A stretch of 64,000 nt of DNA from Streptomyces hygroscopicus subsp. hygroscopicus. Lineage in GTDB: Bacteria; Actinomycetota; Actinomycetes; Streptomycetales; Streptomycetaceae. Within the stretch, counting starts at the first letter, position 1, and every line of letters starts with the position of its first letter. The translations under genes and the position numbers were made by a program. The notes beneath the pieces were generated by a model that was not told the origin of the DNA, did no database searches, and saw only the letters and a program-made list of their open reading frames with translations. Below, in pieces: positions 60,162-64,000 of this stretch. The stretch covers positions 248,001 through 312,000 of the forward strand of contig NZ_BSSM01000006.1 of NCBI RefSeq assembly GCF_030269125.1. The letters are read 5' to 3'.

Positions 60162-60170
60162 GTCCGACCG
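60162..60170. promoter_or_regulatory. GGTCCGACC site upstream of the GntR gene
   Basis: A fourth identical operator-like site, 57 bases before the start codon of the regulator, indicating autoregulation. The two direct repeats TGTCAT nearby (60146-60158 region) lie in the promoter. Confidence 0.72.
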
Positions 60171-60519
60171 AGACAACGCGGGGGTCGACGACCATGCGGA
60201 GGGCCGGGCCGGGCTCGCGCGGACCCCGCGGCGATGGACTCCCGGCACGTCACGGAACGGCGGTCCCCCGGCACGTCACGGCCGGCGCGCCCCCTTCCGG
60301 CGCGGAGCACGGGTCGGCGGTGTCGCCCGCTCGGATCTGTGCGGGCGCGTCCCCCAGGCCCACGGCGGGCACGGCGTGCACCCTGAACCGGGCAATCGGA
60401 AACGACGAGGCCGGTCCCGGCGCGGCAGGCCCCGCCTCGGGCGAGCGATCGAACGGTGGGACGCATTCGTGCATGGGCGAAACGGGGCGCGGCGGCTCGG
60501 CGGACCGACCGAGGAGGGG
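60171..60519. other. Divergent intergenic region, GntR / MFS genes
   Basis: About 350 bases without a recognisable gene. It should contain the MFS promoter. Confidence 0.4.
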
Positions 60520-62196
60520 ATGTCATCGGCCTCCAGGACGCTGTTCCTCCTCCTCGCCACCGAGAACCTCTTGATCAACTACACCGCCACCGCCATGAAC
60601 GTGGCCCTGTCCGCGCTCGTCAGGGACCTGCGCACGACACTGGTCGGTGTGCAGTCGGCGATCTCGCTGTACGCGCTGGTGGTCGCCGCGTCCGTGATCA
60701 GCGGCAGCAAGCTCGGCACGCGCCACGGGTACCGGCGGACCTTCGTCACCGGCGGCGGAGTCTTCGTGCTGGGCGCGCTGATCGCCGCCTTCGCCCCGAG
60801 CCTGCCGTTCGTCCTGCTCGGCTGGTCGATGCTCCAGGGACTCGGCGTCGCCCTGATGCTTCCGGCGCTCATGGCGATGCTCACCACCACCTTCACCGGG
60901 GCCGCGCGTACCCGGGTGCTGTCCACCGTGGCCATGACCTCGGGCATCGGCGCGGCGGCCGGTCCCGTTCTGGGCGGTCTGGTCACCAATTACCTGACCT
61001 GGCGCGTGTCGTTCCTCCTGGGAGCCGTGATCACCCTGGCCGTGACCTGGTCCATGCGGTACACGGCCGACGCCGGGTCGTTCCCGGGACGCCCCGGACA
61101 GCCCTTCGACACCCGTGGGGTGCTGCTGTCCACGACAGGGCTGGTCCTGCTCGTCGTCTCGGCCCTGCTGGCAGGGCGGTACGGCCTGCTGAAGGCCCGG
61201 CAGGATGTCGTGGTGCTCGGCCACACGCTGCTGGTGCGTGGCGGTCTGTCACCCGTTCCCCTCCTGGCGGGCACGGGACTGGCGGTGCTGGCTGTCTTCG
61301 CCGGGCGGGAACTGCGTGTCGGCAGGAGCGGAAGGGATCCGCTGGTCCGCGTCACGGTGTTGCGGAACCGTACGGTACGCGCCGGGATCTCCACCCAGTC
61401 GATGCTGATCCTGGTGCCCAACGGCGTGCTCTTCCTGCTGCCGGTGTTCCTCCAGACGACCTTCGGCTTCGGCGCGCTGCACTGCGGGATCGTGCTGCTT
61501 CCGATCAGCTTGGGGCTCCTGCTGGCAGCCCCGCCGACCGCCAGGCGCATCGGGCAGGCGAGGACGACCCACCGTGCCGCGGCGATGGGGGCGTTCCTCT
61601 GCATGGGCGTCGGCTGCGTGGCCGTCGCCGTCCTGTTCAGTCCGCGGGCGCAGGGTGTGGCGGCGGTGGGCCTGGCCCTCGCTCCGGGAGTTCTCCTCAT
61701 CGGACTCGGCCGGGGCATGGCCACGACACTCACCGACCTCGTCCAGTCGGCGCCCGAGCGGGACGAGGTCAGCGACGTGACAGGGCTCTCCTACACGGCC
61801 GGCTATCTGGGCAGCTCATTCGGAGTCGCGCTCGCCGGTGCCTTGATGACCACATCGCTGCTGTACGCGTTCGAGGCCGGGGTGCACGACAGCAGGGTGC
61901 TTTCCGGCGCCCAGAAGGAAGTGGTGACGCGGGCGGTGGAGCACCAGGTCCAGATCACCGCCATGTCCGACGACGCCCTGCGCGCGAGGGCGTCGGCACG
62001 GGGCATCACGGGCAGCGCGGCCAGCGGGCTGGTACGGATCAACGCACGTGCCAGGGAACAGGCGCTGACCGTCTCGGCCTTCGGCATGGCCGTACTGGCC
62101 GTCGTCGGCTGGCTGATGGCACTGCGGCTCCCCGTCCCCGCCGGGGCGACGGCATCCGCGGGTCCGGAACGTGGAGCGCCTTCGCAGGGGCCGTAG
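60520..62196 (+). CDS. MFS drug transporter, DHA2-like (14-helix type)
   Basis: 558 residues with about 14 hydrophobic segments. NYTATAMNVALSALVRDLRTTLVGVQSAISLYALVVAA lies at helix 1-2, a GSKLGTRHGYRRTFVTGG loop (motif A form) follows helix 2, and ATTLTDLVQSAPERDEVSDVTGLSYTAGYLGSSFG is near helix 13. It exports drugs or metabolites with protons. ATG 60520 sits directly after GAGGAGGGG, with short spacing. No adjacent regulator shares an obvious operator with it. Confidence 0.86.
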   Translation: MSSASRTLFLLLATENLLINYTATAMNVALSALVRDLRTTLVGVQSAISLYALVVAASVISGSKLGTRHGYRRTFVTGGGVFVLGALIAAFAPSLPFVLLGWSMLQGLGVALMLPALMAMLTTTFTGAARTRVLSTVAMTSGIGAAAGPVLGGLVTNYLTWRVSFLLGAVITLAVTWSMRYTADAGSFPGRPGQPFDTRGVLLSTTGLVLLVVSALLAGRYGLLKARQDVVVLGHTLLVRGGLSPVPLLAGTGLAVLAVFAGRELRVGRSGRDPLVRVTVLRNRTVRAGISTQSMLILVPNGVLFLLPVFLQTTFGFGALHCGIVLLPISLGLLLAAPPTARRIGQARTTHRAAAMGAFLCMGVGCVAVAVLFSPRAQGVAAVGLALAPGVLLIGLGRGMATTLTDLVQSAPERDEVSDVTGLSYTAGYLGSSFGVALAGALMTTSLLYAFEAGVHDSRVLSGAQKEVVTRAVEHQVQITAMSDDALRARASARGITGSAASGLVRINARAREQALTVSAFGMAVLAVVGWLMALRLPVPAGATASAGPERGAPSQGP

Positions 62197-62406
62197 GACT
62201 CGACCGCGCGTGCGGTGGCGGTGGTCTTCCGGGCGGACGGTGGCGCGACGTCGCGGGCCGCCGCCGGTGTCGCGAGGGGCGTCGTCGCCGTGCGGTCGGC
62301 GCTGCGGAGCGACCGGGTGCGCGGCCCCTCGGTGTGGCGGGCATTTCGGGCGCGGGAGACGGGCGATGATGGACGGGGGGAGGCGTCGCACGAGAAGGAG
62401 TACGCC

Positions 62407-63282
62407 ATGGCCGGAGCTGGCTCTGGCGGTACCGAGGGCGTCACGGGCGGCAAGTCGCGGTTCGAGGACATCTACGGCCGGCCGGACCCCCGCGCGTACT
62501 TCGGACGGCTGGCTCCGCTGGAGTACGAGATCCCGCACCATGCCCAGCCGGTCTTCCGGCGGGCTGCCGCCGACCGGGCCGCGCTCGACGACGCACGCAC
62601 CCACGGGACGGCGGTGCTGGACCTGTGCTGCTCCTACGGAATCAACGCCGCGCTGCTCAACCATGACGTGACGCTGGCCGAGATGTGCGAGCGGTACACC
62701 TCCCCCGGCAGCCGGACCATGTCGACGGCGGAACTCACGGCGTCGGACAAGGCGTTCTACGCCGCGCGCCGCCGACCGGACGCGGTGCCGGTGTACGGTC
62801 TGGACGTCTCGGCTCCCGCCGCGCGGTACGCGCTGGAGGTGGGTCTGCTGGACGCCGCTTTCACCGACGACCTGGAGCAGGGCCCGCCCGGCCCCGGTCT
62901 GAGCCGCGCCCTCGCCGACGTCGGCCTCGTCACCCTGACCGGCGGCGGGAGCTACGTCACCGCCCGGACGTTCACGGCCCTGCTGGAGGGCGCCCGCAGA
63001 CCGGTGTGGGTCAGCGCGTTCGTGCTGCGGACGGTGTCGTACGAGCCGATCGCCGGGGCACTGGCCGTACACGGTCTGAGCACCACCGTCGATGCCTCGC
63101 GCCTCTATCCGCAGCGCCTCTTCACCGACGCGCGCGAGCAGCGCTACGCGATCGCGGCGGTACGGGCGATGGGCGGCGACCCCACCGGGTACGAGGAGAA
63201 CGGCCGCTTCTACGCCCTGCACTACGAGTCCCGGCCCCACGCGGCTGTGCGTCGAGCCCGTGGCGGGTCCCCGGCCCCCTGA
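62407..63282 (+). CDS. Class I SAM-dependent methyltransferase-like protein
   Basis: 291 residues. A Rossmann start AVLDLCCSYGINAALLNHD (about 75-95) replaces the usual GxGxG with CSYG, and FTDDLEQ (about 155) is the next strand. The remainder fits an uncharacterised actinobacterial methyltransferase-like family. The acidic second-strand residue is not obvious, so cofactor binding is uncertain. ATG 62407 follows AAGGAG. It sits 210 bases after the MFS gene and converges on a DUF5959 gene. Confidence 0.72.
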   Translation: MAGAGSGGTEGVTGGKSRFEDIYGRPDPRAYFGRLAPLEYEIPHHAQPVFRRAAADRAALDDARTHGTAVLDLCCSYGINAALLNHDVTLAEMCERYTSPGSRTMSTAELTASDKAFYAARRRPDAVPVYGLDVSAPAARYALEVGLLDAAFTDDLEQGPPGPGLSRALADVGLVTLTGGGSYVTARTFTALLEGARRPVWVSAFVLRTVSYEPIAGALAVHGLSTTVDASRLYPQRLFTDAREQRYAIAAVRAMGGDPTGYEENGRFYALHYESRPHAAVRRARGGSPAP

Positions 63283-63311
63283 GGCCGGCGACCTCGGTCG
63301 TCGGCGCTCGT

Positions 63312-63746
63312 TCAGTCCTCGGTCATGGGCCAGGTCTCCCGGACCGAGTCCAGGCGTCGGTACGCGTCGTCGAACCAGGCGTCCGCCAGGGGGACGGTGA
63401 CCGTCACCGTCGTCAGGGACATGGAATCGTCCCTGATCGTGACCTGGCACCGGTCGTCGTCGTCTTCGTCGCGTTCGATCAACAGCCACGCAGCGCGTCC
63501 TCCCTCGCGCCAGGCGATGTCCCGGCCCACGTCGAGCGAGTCCAGGGCCCGCTGCCACTGGCGCAGGTCCTCGGGGAAGATCCAGGTCCTGAGGGTGCCA
63601 CGGACGAAGGGCGTATCGACGACGAACTCTCCGACCAGGACATCGGCCTCGGTGGGACGCCTCCGCTCCTCCTTCCCCGTGATCCGGAGAAGGACACGGT
63701 TGCCGTTCCCCTCCAGACGGATGAGGTCGACAGGATCCTCGACCAT
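63312..63746 (-). CDS. DUF5959 protein
   Basis: 144 residues. VDLIRLEGNGNRVLLRITG, then LVGEFVVDTPFVRGTLRTWIFPEDLRQWQRALDSLDVGRDIAW and VTVTVPLADAWFDDAYRRLDSVRETWP match the DUF5959 pattern of Streptomyces, function unknown. ATG 63746 follows GGGAGGAG. A single small soluble domain. Confidence 0.78.
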   Translation of the reverse strand: MVEDPVDLIRLEGNGNRVLLRITGKEERRRPTEADVLVGEFVVDTPFVRGTLRTWIFPEDLRQWQRALDSLDVGRDIAWREGGRAAWLLIERDEDDDDRCQVTIRDDSMSLTTVTVTVPLADAWFDDAYRRLDSVRETWPMTED

Positions 63747-63875
63747 GACCGCTCCTCCCGACTCGCGCGTGTCGCCGAAGACTAGCCGTCGGCACGGACA
63801 CAGGACCGGGCGAGGTGCACCGGAGCCGCCGTCGGACGAACGGCACCGGGGCCGGTCGGGCCGGCTTCCGGAGCG

Positions 63876-64000
63876 TCAGTCGTCGCGTCGCGTCTCCCTT
63901 GCGAGAACGGCCCGGAAGGTGTGCGCGGGGCGGCCGGTGAGGCGTTGGACGGTGTCGGTGACGCGGTCCTCCGCCCCTTCGGCGATGGCACGGTCCATGC
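63876..64000 (-). CDS. NmrA-like / SDR-type NAD(P)-binding protein, C-terminal end only
   Basis: The minus strand enters from the right edge and ends at a TGA at 63876. The last 41 codons, from MDRAIAEGAEDRVTDTVQRLTGRPAHTF to the stop, match the C-terminal helix of NmrA-type NAD(P)H-binding proteins (xxVTDTVExLTGRPARTFxxF). These act as redox sensors or oxidoreductases. The start lies outside the window. Confidence 0.58.
   Translation of the reverse strand, partial: MDRAIAEGAEDRVTDTVQRLTGRPAHTFRAVLARETRRDD

Noticed and set aside
1..64000. rRNA, tRNA and CRISPR arrays
   Set aside because: No tRNA-like cloverleaf with a CCA-flanking pattern, no ribosomal RNA sequence and no regularly spaced repeats were seen.

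Overview
The window looks like a Streptomyces (or close actinomycete) chromosome segment. It has very high GC with G/C-biased third codon positions, GGAGG-type ribosome binding sites, frequent GTG starts (one TTG), and many ATGA start/stop overlaps inside operons. Typical actinobacterial families are present: DUF5133, DUF5959, VanZ, DUF4230, an NlpC/P60 hydrolase and a CBM2 cellulose-binding protein. A perfect CebR cellulose-repressor operator is present. I see no rRNA, tRNA, CRISPR array or intact transposon. All calls come from reading the sequence; no database search was run.

Layout. 1-4.3 kb: edge of a PlsC-type acyltransferase, an M50 site-2 protease with CBS domains, and an archease-RtcB RNA-ligase pair. 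5.0-11.6 kb: ring-cleavage cluster A on the plus strand (VOC dioxygenase, FAH-family hydrolase, FAD monooxygenase, acetoacetyl-CoA synthetase) facing a TetR gene across a repeat-rich operator region. 12.4-16.5 kb: a SulP transporter preceded by what looks like a collapsed carbonic anhydrase, two small secreted or anchored proteins, and a 5'-truncated MFS gene. 16.7-17.8 kb: an NlpC/P60 hydrolase with a structured leader. 17.8-22.7 kb: ring-cleavage cluster B on the minus strand (FAD monooxygenase, alpha/beta hydrolase, extradiol dioxygenase), a divergent TetR gene with a perfect 14-bp palindrome, and a frameshifted remnant of a 2-keto-4-pentenoate hydratase. 22.8-31.1 kb: DUF1254, fasciclin and secreted PHB-depolymerase-like proteins, 3-hydroxybutyrate dehydrogenase, small regulators, a membrane-anchored Mrr-like nuclease, an IS701-type scrap and a SnoaL/TetR pair. 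31.2-36.7 kb: a YbdK-type carboxylate-amine ligase, an N-acetylglutaminylglutamine-type amidotransferase and an S9 peptidase. 37.6-44.5 kb: a CebR-controlled cellulose-binding protein, DUF4230, VanZ, a universal stress protein and a three-gene NAD(P) transhydrogenase. 44.9-51.6 kb: a branched-chain-type ABC importer divergent from a two-subunit 3-oxoacid CoA-transferase. 51.6-64 kb: an IS5-like scrap, a pirin-GNAT single-frame fusion, an AhpD-like protein, lutABC and a lactate permease with a GntR regulator and shared operators, an MFS exporter, a methyltransferase-like protein, DUF5959, and the edge of an NmrA-like protein.

How the genes may work together. The window is a catabolic accessory region. 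Polyhydroxybutyrate could be cut outside the cell, oxidised to acetoacetate by 3-hydroxybutyrate dehydrogenase, and activated by acetoacetyl-CoA synthetase or the CoA-transferase. Cluster A seems built to release a 3-oxoacid, because its FAH hydrolase is followed directly by acetoacetyl-CoA synthetase. Lactate is imported and oxidised by LldP and LutABC. Cluster B retains hydroxylation, ring opening and C-C hydrolysis, but its next enzyme (hydratase) has decayed. The most system-like, least described unit is the YbdK ligase / amidotransferase / peptidase operon, which resembles an NAGGN osmolyte pathway with a different ligase and protease.
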